Positions 35,049 through 42,041 of a stretch of 64,000 bases of DNA are shown here, piece after piece; positions within the stretch are counted from its first letter, which is position 1; each line of letters begins with the position of its first letter. A program made the position numbers and the translations under genes. A model generated the notes under the pieces. That model did no database searches. It saw only the letters and a program-made list of their open reading frames with translations, and had not been told where the DNA came from. This DNA comes from Methylobacterium gregans (lineage in GTDB: Bacteria > Pseudomonadota > Alphaproteobacteria > Rhizobiales > Beijerinckiaceae). The DNA is taken from contig NZ_BPQM01000064.1 of assembly GCF_022179245.1 (NCBI RefSeq), forward strand, positions 1-64,000, in the 5' to 3' direction.

Positions 35049-36901
35049 CCGGCCTTCGTCGGCCGGCCGTCTTCCTCCACTTCTTCGACGTCCATTTCCT
35101 TGAGGAGAAGGGGGTCGACCGCTTCATGGACCAGGCCATCGCGGAAGCCCGCTTGGCCACCCGCCTCGCCGTGCTCCTCGCCGACGACGTCCTGGTCCCG
35201 GCCTCCAGCCGCATCGAGAGCGAGCTGTGCAAGCGGGTGCTGCTCGAATTCCCGCACAGGATCTTCGCGGACCACTTCACCATGGTCGGCAGCGGCGCGA
35301 GCTTCGAGGAGTTCATCGAGGAGAAGCGTTCGCAGTATCGTGCGGACCAAGCCCAGGGGATCGCCTACCGGGAAGCCGGGATCGGGATCGACCTGCCGTG
35401 GCGGACGAGGCGGCGCAGCGCAACGGCCGACATCGCCACCGACTGGAAGCGCGCCCTCCCGTCGGGCGCGGCCGAAAGCCTGTTCAAGGCGTTGCACGGA
35501 GACCTTCCCAAGGACATCGAGCGCATTTGGGAGGGGATACCCGAGCGGCTCGGCGCGAGCGCCTTCATCGTCGAGAACGTCATACCGCTCCTCTTCGGTA
35601 GGCCGAATGCCGGCCTCATCGTTCGCAACCGCCTCCACGGTATCGTCAACAAGTCGTACTTTGGGAGCTACGGCAAGGATATCCTCGGGTCGGTCTTCCG
35701 GCGCATGCGCTACCTCGAATCCCCTGACAGCATCCCGTCAGGGGACCCTGCCAACGACCTCGATTTCCAGCGGCTGGTGGCCTCGTGCCGGGACACCGGC
35801 GTGCTCAAGGATATCGTCAAGGCGCGCCTTCCGGCCTTGCTGACCCTGCGGGATGACCCGAGGCTCGCGGCGGCTTATGCATTGGCCCATCCCACGCCCC
35901 TGCCCCCGACCGGAGAAGGGCGGATGGGACCAACGTGGAAAGGCCACGTGATCGGAGACGGCATGAAGGGCGAGGACAAAGTCGCGGGTGCCTGCCCAAG
36001 GGTGCTGATCGTGACGGCGCTGCCGCGGGAGGCCGCCGCCGTCCTCGCGACCTTCGACGAGTGGTCCGACGCCCCCGGGCACGCGAACGACCCGAACGTC
36101 TACCGGGAAGGACGCTATCGCATGCCCGACGGAACCATGCGCAAGGTCCTGCTGGCCTCGCTGCCCATCATGGGTACCGACATGGCGGCCACGGTCGCGA
36201 CGAACGCCTTCCGGACCCATCCCCGCATCGGTTACGCGCTGATGGTCGGCATCGCGGGGGCGTGTCCCAACCCTGACCTTGCCGAGGAGCATGTGAGGCT
36301 CGGCGACGTCGTCGTGTCCGATGCCAAGGGCGTCTTCGACTACGGGCATGTGAAGCGGACTCCCGAAGGCGACGAGAACCGCGGCAGTCACCAGCGGGTC
36401 TCCGGTTCGCTCCTGGGCATATTCGGCATGCTCTCAAGCGAGGAATTGCTCGGGAAGCGCCCCTGGGAGGCGATCCTGGGTTCGACCCTCGCCAAGCCTG
36501 ATACGTCCTGGCGTTTCCGTCGTCCTGGCGACGACAAGGACGTCCTGCATCGTTTCGTCGATGGCAAAGCAGAGGCGATCCCCCATCCCGAGGATGCCGA
36601 CCGTAGACCTGGCCACCCTCGCCTGCACGGCGGGGCCATCGGCACGGCGGATATCCTCCTGAAGGAGCCCCATCTGCGGGACGTGCTCCGCGACTGCTAC
36701 GCGGTACGGGCGGTCGAGATGGAGGGTAGCGGAATGCAAACCGCCTCCTGGCTGTCAGGTCGCGAGTTCATCGTCGTACGCGGTACCTGCGATTATGCGG
36801 ATCCCATGAAAAACAACGATTGGCAGCACTATGCCGCCTTGGCAGCCGCCTCCGTCGCAAGGTCGATGGTCGAGCGGATGCCTGTCGAATGGTTCGACTG
36901 A
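35000..36901 (+). CDS. Large protein with C-terminal nucleoside phosphorylase (PNP/MTAN-fold) domain
   Basis: 633 residues from ATG 35000, which overlaps gene B. Residues ~330-630 form a phosphorylase-superfamily domain: RVLIVTALPREAAAVLATFD, LMVGIAGACPNP, LGDVVVSDAKGVFDYGH, AVEMEGSGMQTASW (~573) and VRGTCDYADPMKNNDWQHYA (~594), carrying the ribose/base-binding Met-Glu and Asp. Comparable domains are known anti-phage effectors that cleave ATP in CBASS, AVAST and Detocs systems. Residues 1-300 (starting near PAVFLHFFDVHFLEEKGVDR) match nothing I know and may sense a signal. A Pro/Gly linker around 295-320 joins them. With genes A and B this suggests a signalling-effector defence module; that is inference. 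Confidence 0.75.
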   Translation: MRSPAAAADEAVQHGLTGLRRPAVFLHFFDVHFLEEKGVDRFMDQAIAEARLATRLAVLLADDVLVPASSRIESELCKRVLLEFPHRIFADHFTMVGSGASFEEFIEEKRSQYRADQAQGIAYREAGIGIDLPWRTRRRSATADIATDWKRALPSGAAESLFKALHGDLPKDIERIWEGIPERLGASAFIVENVIPLLFGRPNAGLIVRNRLHGIVNKSYFGSYGKDILGSVFRRMRYLESPDSIPSGDPANDLDFQRLVASCRDTGVLKDIVKARLPALLTLRDDPRLAAAYALAHPTPLPPTGEGRMGPTWKGHVIGDGMKGEDKVAGACPRVLIVTALPREAAAVLATFDEWSDAPGHANDPNVYREGRYRMPDGTMRKVLLASLPIMGTDMAATVATNAFRTHPRIGYALMVGIAGACPNPDLAEEHVRLGDVVVSDAKGVFDYGHVKRTPEGDENRGSHQRVSGSLLGIFGMLSSEELLGKRPWEAILGSTLAKPDTSWRFRRPGDDKDVLHRFVDGKAEAIPHPEDADRRPGHPRLHGGAIGTADILLKEPHLRDVLRDCYAVRAVEMEGSGMQTASWLSGREFIVVRGTCDYADPMKNNDWQHYAALAAASVARSMVERMPVEWFD

Positions 36902-37155
36902 CCCAGGGCGATCCGCCCCGGTCGGCGTGTGGAACGGGTGCCCGTCCATCGCGCCACCGGCAAGGGTCGTCGCGATCAGGTAGGTTGCATCCCGGGCGAT
37001 CGGACAGGCACGTCGCCCAGGCGGACCGAACGCGCCGCCGAGGCCATCCGACACCCGGTTGCACCTATGGACGGGATGCCACCCGGGCGGCTGATGGTAG
37101 GTTCCCGCACTAACGCCGGGCGCCGACGCGCCGCGACGGCAAGGGAGTAAACAGC

Positions 37156-37753
37156 ATGTCGGACCTGACCACCCTTCGCGGCCTCTCCGACCTCAGCCAG
37201 GAGCCAGCGGCCCTGAAGGGTCGGCCCTCATAATGGTCGACCTGCAGAACATCTACCGCGCGGGGGTTATGCGCCTCGAAGGCGTCGAGCCGGCGATCCG
37301 CGAGGCAGCCGCCCTGCTCACGCGCGCTCGCGACGCCGGCATCCCGGTCTTCCACATCCAGCACGATGCGGGGCCGGGCTCGCCCTACGACGTCACGGCG
37401 GCCATCGGCCGGATCAGCGACGAGGTCGCCCCCAGGGACACGAGCCGGTGATCACCAAGGCCTACCCGAACTCGTTCGTCGGCACCGATCTCCAGGCGCA
37501 ACTCGATGCCGCCGGGGTGAAGGACCTCGTGCTGGCTGGTTTCATGATGCACATGTGCATCAACTCGACCGCGCGTGGGGCCTTCAGTCTGGGGTTCCGG
37601 CCCACCGTGGTCGCCTCCGCGACGGCCACCCGTGACCTACCCGCGCCGGACGGTTCGGTCGTCCCCGCTTCGCAGCTCCAGGCGGCGAGCCTGGCCGCCC
37701 TTACGGACCTCTTCGCCGTGGTCGCACCCAAGCAGAATGATATTCGGGGCTGA
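37156..37753 (+). pseudogene. Isochorismatase-family hydrolase broken by two frameshifts
   Basis: ATG 37156 has a strong AAGGGAG ribosome site. The protein continues in three successive frames: MSDLTTLRGLSDLSQEPAAL in the first, SALIMVDLQNIYRAGVMRLE...ISDEVAPRD in the second (shift near 37217-37223), and EPVITKAYPNSFVGTDLQAQ...VLAGFMMHMCINSTARGAF in the third (shift near 37440). The catalytic Cys (MMHMC) and Asp (MVDLQN) survive, so the gene was intact recently. About 199 codons in total, normal for cysteine hydrolases of this family. Confidence 0.85.
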
Positions 37754-38053
37754 GGTTCACTGCAGGGAGATTGGGCGGAATGGGCGGCCCAGGGCGCTCT
37801 CACACCGTCTACTTTATGTGTCACAACGCCAGGGTGTTGTGGCCGCCGGAGCGACCATTCCATCTCAATGACAGCTATCGGGCCCCTGCGGGCATTCGCG
37901 TAATTAAACCTGAAGGTCCGCTGATGGCGCACAGCCGAACAAGCGGCGTGCGAACTTCTGACCCCTTCCGGACCTTCAACCTGAACTCGTTGAAGGTCCG
38001 CTCAGGTACGTGAAGCAGCCGAAGTAGCCACCAGGAAGAGAGGGCTTGAGCAG
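37754..38053. other. Non-coding gap with repeat copies
   Basis: No gene seen. It holds a partial stem-loop repeat around 37908-37930 (GAAGGTCCGCTGATGGCGCA) and a full copy at 37950-37999. These repeats and the broken genes before them mark the junction between the recombination zone and the metal-resistance cargo. Confidence 0.5.
37950..37999 (+). repeat. Intergenic stem-loop repeat, copy 2
   Basis: The same 18-mer as at 31260 (37950-37967), then a perfect 10-base stem GGACCTTCAA (37970-37979) with TTGAAGGTCC (37990-37999). The stem sequence differs from copy 1 but keeps the position, which is typical of REP-like families. Confidence 0.7.
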
Positions 38054-38070
38054 ATCCCCTCCGGGGGGAT
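38054..38070 (+). promoter_or_regulatory. Putative CsoR/RcnR-type operator
   Basis: ATCCCC (38054-38059) and GGGGAT (38065-38070) form a G/C-tract inverted repeat 12 bases before the sensor gene. CsoR/RcnR repressors recognise G-tract inverted repeats upstream of their own genes. It also overlaps the ribosome-site region, consistent with autorepression. Confidence 0.5.
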
Positions 38071-38081
38071 AGGATGTACCT

Positions 38082-38348
38082 ATGGAGCACGCCTCGCACC
38101 CGGACATCGTCAAGCGCCTGAAGCGAGCCCACGGCCACCTCGCCGGCGTCATCGCCATGATCGAGGAGGGCCGTCCGTGCCTCGACCTCGCCCAGCAACT
38201 CAACGCCGTGGAGAGCGCCGTCACCAACGCCAAGCGCGCCCTCATCCACGACCACATGGAGCACTGCCTCGGCGAGGGCGTCGACGGCGGGGGCAAAGCC
38301 GCCCGCGAGGCGCTCGCCGAGTTCAAGGCCATCGCGAAGTACCTGTGA
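38082..38348 (+). CDS. CsoR/RcnR-family metal-sensing repressor
   Basis: 88 residues, all-helical DUF156 family (HPDIVKRLKRAHGHLAGVIA, then AQQLNAVESAVTNAKRALIH). Candidate metal ligands are His3 with Cys33, His58 and Cys62. The Cys-His-Cys core is that of CsoR and of the nickel sensor InrS, while RcnR has Cys-His-His, so a nickel or possibly copper response is predicted. It precedes an NreB-like nickel exporter by 7 bases, which favours nickel/cobalt. It should repress the operon until metal binds. Confidence 0.88.
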   Translation: MEHASHPDIVKRLKRAHGHLAGVIAMIEEGRPCLDLAQQLNAVESAVTNAKRALIHDHMEHCLGEGVDGGGKAAREALAEFKAIAKYL

Positions 38349-38355
38349 GGCGGCC

Positions 38356-39690
38356 ATGCCGAACGTCCTCGCGAACCGCACATACCGCCACCTGTTCGCG
38401 GCCCAGGTTGTCGCCTTGATCGGCTCCGGCCTGCTGACCGTCGCCCTCGGGCTCCTGGCATATTGGCTGGCCGGGGCGGATGCGGGCGCGGTGCTGGGGA
38501 CCGCGCTCGCGGTCAAGATGGTCGCCTACGTACTGGTCGCGCCGGTGGCGCAGGCGTTCACCAGCCGGCTGCCCCGGCGCGCCTTCCTCGTCGCCACTGA
38601 CCTCGTCCGGGCCGGCGTCGCGCTGGCGCTGCCCTTCATCGACCAGGTCTGGCAGGTGTACGTGCTGATCGCGGTCCTGCAATCGGCCTCGGCGGCCTTC
38701 ACGCCAGCCTTCCAAGCGACGATCCCCGACATCTTGCCCGATGAGCGCGACTACACCCGGGCCCTGTCGCTCTCGCGTCTCGCCTACGACCTGGAGAACC
38801 TGCTCAGCCCGGCGCTCGCCGCGCTGTTGCTGACGGTCATCGACTTCCACGGGCTGTTCGCCGGCACCATCGTCGGCTTCCTCGGCTCGGCGGCGCTGGT
38901 GGTCACGACGACGCTTCCAACGCCGAGCGCGCCGACCCGCCGGTCCGGGATCTACGAGCGCACCACGCGGGGGCTGCGCATCTATCTCGCCACGCCGCGC
39001 CTCAGGGGACTCCTCGCCCTCAACCTCGCGGTCGCGGCGGCCGGCGCCATGGTCATCGTCAACACGGTGGTTCTCGTTCAGGCCCTGCTCAAGCGCCCGC
39101 AGGACGACGTCGCCGTGGCTCTCGGCCTGTTCGGCGGCGGCTCGATGGTTGCGGCCCTCCTACTACCGCGGGTCCTCGACCGCCTGTCCGACCGCGCCGT
39201 GATGATCCCCTCCGCCGCCCTGCTCGGGCTCGTCTTGCTCGGGTTCGCGGAGGTATCTTGGACCAACGGTTTCGGGTGGGTCGCCCTGCTGGGGACGTGG
39301 CTCGTCCTCGGCATCGGCTACTCGGCGGCACAGACCCCGACGGGCCGCCTGCTCCGGCGCTCCGTCTCCGCCGAGGACCGGCCGGCCCTGTTCGCGGCGC
39401 AGTTCGCGCTCTCGCACGCCGCCTGGCTCGTGACCTACCCGCTGGCCGGGTGGCTCGGTGCGACGGTCGGAATGCCCGCGACGGCGGCGGCGCTCGGCCT
39501 TGTCACGCTCGCCGCGACCGCCGCGGCCCTGCTGCTCTGGCCCTCCGAAGACCCCGAGACCGTGGAGCACGCCCACCCGGAGCTCGCCCCATCCCATCCG
39601 CACCTCGCGACGGCCCACGGCCATCGCCATGCCCACGCGTACGTCATCGACGACCTTCACCACCACTGGCCGTCGGGCCGCCCCGGATGA
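38356..39690 (+). CDS. NreB-like nickel-resistance MFS exporter
   Basis: 444 residues with 12 predicted membrane helices, starting NVLANRTYRHLFAAQVVALI, and a His-rich cytoplasmic tail (EHAHPELAPSHPHLATAHGH, RHAHAYVIDDLHHHWP). A His-rich C-terminus on this MFS subfamily is characteristic of NreB/NrsD nickel exporters. It directly follows the CsoR-type sensor in one transcription unit. Export of Ni(II) (perhaps also Co) to the periplasm is expected, where the RND system downstream could take over. Confidence 0.85.
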   Translation: MPNVLANRTYRHLFAAQVVALIGSGLLTVALGLLAYWLAGADAGAVLGTALAVKMVAYVLVAPVAQAFTSRLPRRAFLVATDLVRAGVALALPFIDQVWQVYVLIAVLQSASAAFTPAFQATIPDILPDERDYTRALSLSRLAYDLENLLSPALAALLLTVIDFHGLFAGTIVGFLGSAALVVTTTLPTPSAPTRRSGIYERTTRGLRIYLATPRLRGLLALNLAVAAAGAMVIVNTVVLVQALLKRPQDDVAVALGLFGGGSMVAALLLPRVLDRLSDRAVMIPSAALLGLVLLGFAEVSWTNGFGWVALLGTWLVLGIGYSAAQTPTGRLLRRSVSAEDRPALFAAQFALSHAAWLVTYPLAGWLGATVGMPATAAALGLVTLAATAAALLLWPSEDPETVEHAHPELAPSHPHLATAHGHRHAHAYVIDDLHHHWPSGRPG

Positions 39691-39814
39691 GAGACCGCTC
39701 CGCCTTCCGAGCGAACGGTTCATGCCCCAGTCAGGCAGCCGGTGGCACCAATCGACCCATGGCCCTTGGTCGCGACGCCGCGTGGATGGTAGTGTCGCCT
39801 CGGGAGACCCGTTG

Positions 39815-40249
39815 GTGAGAGTGCCGCCGAACCTGCTGCGCCGGATCGCTACCAGCCTGATGCTGCTGGCGCTGACGGCGCTCGCGTTCAACGTGGCGGC
39901 GGTACCGGCGAGCGCCTTCGCTCCCGTCGAGCACCTGGAATACGCCGGGCCCGAGCATAGCCACATGCACGGCGACGGCACCGTGCACTCGCACGTCGTG
40001 GCCAAGGTCGCTTCGGACGAGGCCGGGGCTTGGCCGGAGTTCCCCCCGCTCGACGATCCGCAGGACCACGAACACAAGAAGTCCGACTGCTGCGGCCTGG
40101 CCCACCCGGTCGCGCTACCTTCCACCGAGGCGGCCGCTCCTTTGCCACGGTCCCCGGGCGCGACCGTCGTCTCGCGGGAATCGGCGCATCCGTTCGGAGT
40201 GGATCCGAACGGCCCGAAACGACCTCCCAGGTCCCTGCCGAACGCGTGA
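39815..40249 (+). CDS. His-rich periplasmic protein of the nickel/cobalt module
   Basis: 144 residues from GTG 39815 with GGGAGA upstream. Signal peptide LLRRIATSLMLLALTALAFN, then PEHSHMHGDGTVHSHVVAKV and QDHEHKKSDCCGLAHPVALP, a set of His and a Cys pair suited to binding metal. The tail is Pro/Arg-rich. No named family is certain. It probably buffers or senses periplasmic metal for the RND pump encoded next. Confidence 0.65.
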   Translation: MRVPPNLLRRIATSLMLLALTALAFNVAAVPASAFAPVEHLEYAGPEHSHMHGDGTVHSHVVAKVASDEAGAWPEFPPLDDPQDHEHKKSDCCGLAHPVALPSTEAAAPLPRSPGATVVSRESAHPFGVDPNGPKRPPRSLPNA

Positions 40250-40305
40250 GCGCGGTGTCCTGACGGACACTGCACAGGCCGTGCCCGTTCGACAGGACCT
40301 CAATC

Positions 40306-42033
40306 GTGACCTTTCTCAAGAACGACGCCCACGGGCGGCCGCGAGGCCGTGCCGCTGGGCTGGCCATGCTGATCCTGGCCACTTGCTTCGCGGCGCCCGC
40401 GCGCGCCGGCGGGGGCGACGACCACAGCCACGGGCCGGCGCCGGCTTCTTCGACCGCGGCTGCGCAGGGCACGCCCCGCGTCTCCATTCAGTCCGACCTC
40501 TACCAGGTGGTCGGCACGCTCAAGGGCGACCGGCTGACCCTCTACGTCGACCGATCCGAGGACAACGAGCCGGTGACCGGCGCGACCGTTTCCGTGACCG
40601 TCGAGGGCGAGGCGATGCCGGCCGCGCCGAATGACGATGGGACCTACGCCGTCTCCTCGCCCCACCTCGCAGAGCCCGGTTCGAACGACCTCGTAATTCA
40701 GGTCGCCGGCCCGGACGGCGAGGACCTGCTGATCGCAGCCTTGGTTGTGGCCGAGCCGGCCCGCCCGGTGGCCGAGGCAGGAGCGGGACACGTGCATCCC
40801 GGCATGCCGTTCCTCGCGCACCTCAAGGAGTGGCTCGGCCAGCCCGAGCCGGGCCGGGCCTGGGCGCTCGCCGTCTTCGCGGTCGGGTTGGCCGTCGGGC
40901 TCGCCCTGCGGAGCCGCCGCATGCGACCGGCCGCCTTCGTGGCCGGCGCCGTCCTCGTGGTCGCCCTGACGGGCACCGCCTTCGCCCATGGCGGCGAGGA
41001 CCATGACCATGACGCGCCGACCGCGACGCCTGGATCGAACACCCCGCAGCGCCTGCCGGACGGGTCGGTCTTCGTCCCCAAACCCTCGCAGCGCATCCTG
41101 GAGGTGCGCACCACGACCGCCAAGCCGACCGAGGTCGAGGGTGCGACCCGCCTCATCGGCAAGGTCATCCCCGACCCCAACCGGGGCGGGCTGGTGCAGA
41201 GCATCGGCGGCGGCCGGGTCATCGCGCCCGAGGCCGGCATGCCCCGGCTCGGGCAGGCCGTGCGCAAGGGAGAGGTTCTCGCCCGGGTCGAGCGGCCGAT
41301 CATCCAGGCCGACCAGGCCATCGTAGTCGAGAAGGTCGGCGAGATCGAGCAGCAGATCGGCCTCGCCGAGGCGAAGCTCGCCCGCGCCCGGAAGCTCGTC
41401 GCCTCCGGCGCCGGCACCGCCATCTCCGTCTCGGACCTTGAGATTGAGCTGGAGGGCATGCGCCGGCGCCGGGCAGCGGTCAGCGACATCCGCACCACAC
41501 CCGAGACCCTGACGGCTCCGGCCGACGGCGTCATCGCCTCGACCCGCGTCGTCGCCGGCCAGGTCGTGCAGCCGCAGGACGTGTTGTTCCAGGTCGTCCA
41601 TCCAGGCAGCCTTTGGGTCGAGGCCCTCTCCTTCGAGGACGCACCGACCGGCACGGGGACGACGGCGCTGACCGTCGACGGCGCGACCCTGAGGCTGGAG
41701 CCCAAGGGCGTCAGCCGTGCCCTGCAGCAGCAGGCGACCGTGCTCCAGTTCGCGGTCGTCGACCCGCCGGACAACCTCCGGGTGGGACAGCCGGTGACGG
41801 TGCTCGCCGCGACCGGGACCAGCGCGACCGGCATCGTGCTCCCCCGCAATGCCGTCGTGCGCGGGACCGGCGGCGAGGCGATGGTCTGGCGCCACGCCGC
41901 GCCCGAGCGGTTCGAGCCGCGTCAGGTCCGGGTCGAGCCCGTCGACGCCACGCGTGTAGTGGTCCGCGCCGGCGTGAAGGAAGGCGAGCGCGTCGTCGTG
42001 CGCGGCGCCGACCTCATCAACCAGATCCGGTGA
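40306..42033 (+). CDS. RND efflux periplasmic adaptor with metal-binding N-terminal extension
   Basis: 575 residues from GTG 40306. Signal/TM near 15-30, then an extracytoplasmic beta domain (RVSIQSDLYQVVGTLKGDRL, DNEPVTGATVSVTVEG), a membrane segment near 185-205 and another near 208-228, then HGGEDHDHDA. From ~250 it is a CzcB/CusB-type HlyD adaptor (barrel-sandwich GGRVIAPEAGMPRLGQAVRK, helical hairpin, LTAPADGVIASTRVVAGQVV). It bridges the RND pump to an outer-membrane channel. The ~230-residue front domain is unusual for CzcB and may be a fusion that collects metal. No outer-membrane factor (CzcC) gene is present. Confidence 0.88.
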   Translation: MTFLKNDAHGRPRGRAAGLAMLILATCFAAPARAGGGDDHSHGPAPASSTAAAQGTPRVSIQSDLYQVVGTLKGDRLTLYVDRSEDNEPVTGATVSVTVEGEAMPAAPNDDGTYAVSSPHLAEPGSNDLVIQVAGPDGEDLLIAALVVAEPARPVAEAGAGHVHPGMPFLAHLKEWLGQPEPGRAWALAVFAVGLAVGLALRSRRMRPAAFVAGAVLVVALTGTAFAHGGEDHDHDAPTATPGSNTPQRLPDGSVFVPKPSQRILEVRTTTAKPTEVEGATRLIGKVIPDPNRGGLVQSIGGGRVIAPEAGMPRLGQAVRKGEVLARVERPIIQADQAIVVEKVGEIEQQIGLAEAKLARARKLVASGAGTAISVSDLEIELEGMRRRRAAVSDIRTTPETLTAPADGVIASTRVVAGQVVQPQDVLFQVVHPGSLWVEALSFEDAPTGTGTTALTVDGATLRLEPKGVSRALQQQATVLQFAVVDPPDNLRVGQPVTVLAATGTSATGIVLPRNAVVRGTGGEAMVWRHAAPERFEPRQVRVEPVDATRVVVRAGVKEGERVVVRGADLINQIR

Positions 42034-42041
42034 GGCCAACC

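Noticed and set aside
34055-36901. Assigning the cassette to CBASS, AVAST or Detocs
   Set aside because: No cyclase, STAND ATPase or two-component-like DtcA/DtcB partners are encoded; only the effector domain is similar.
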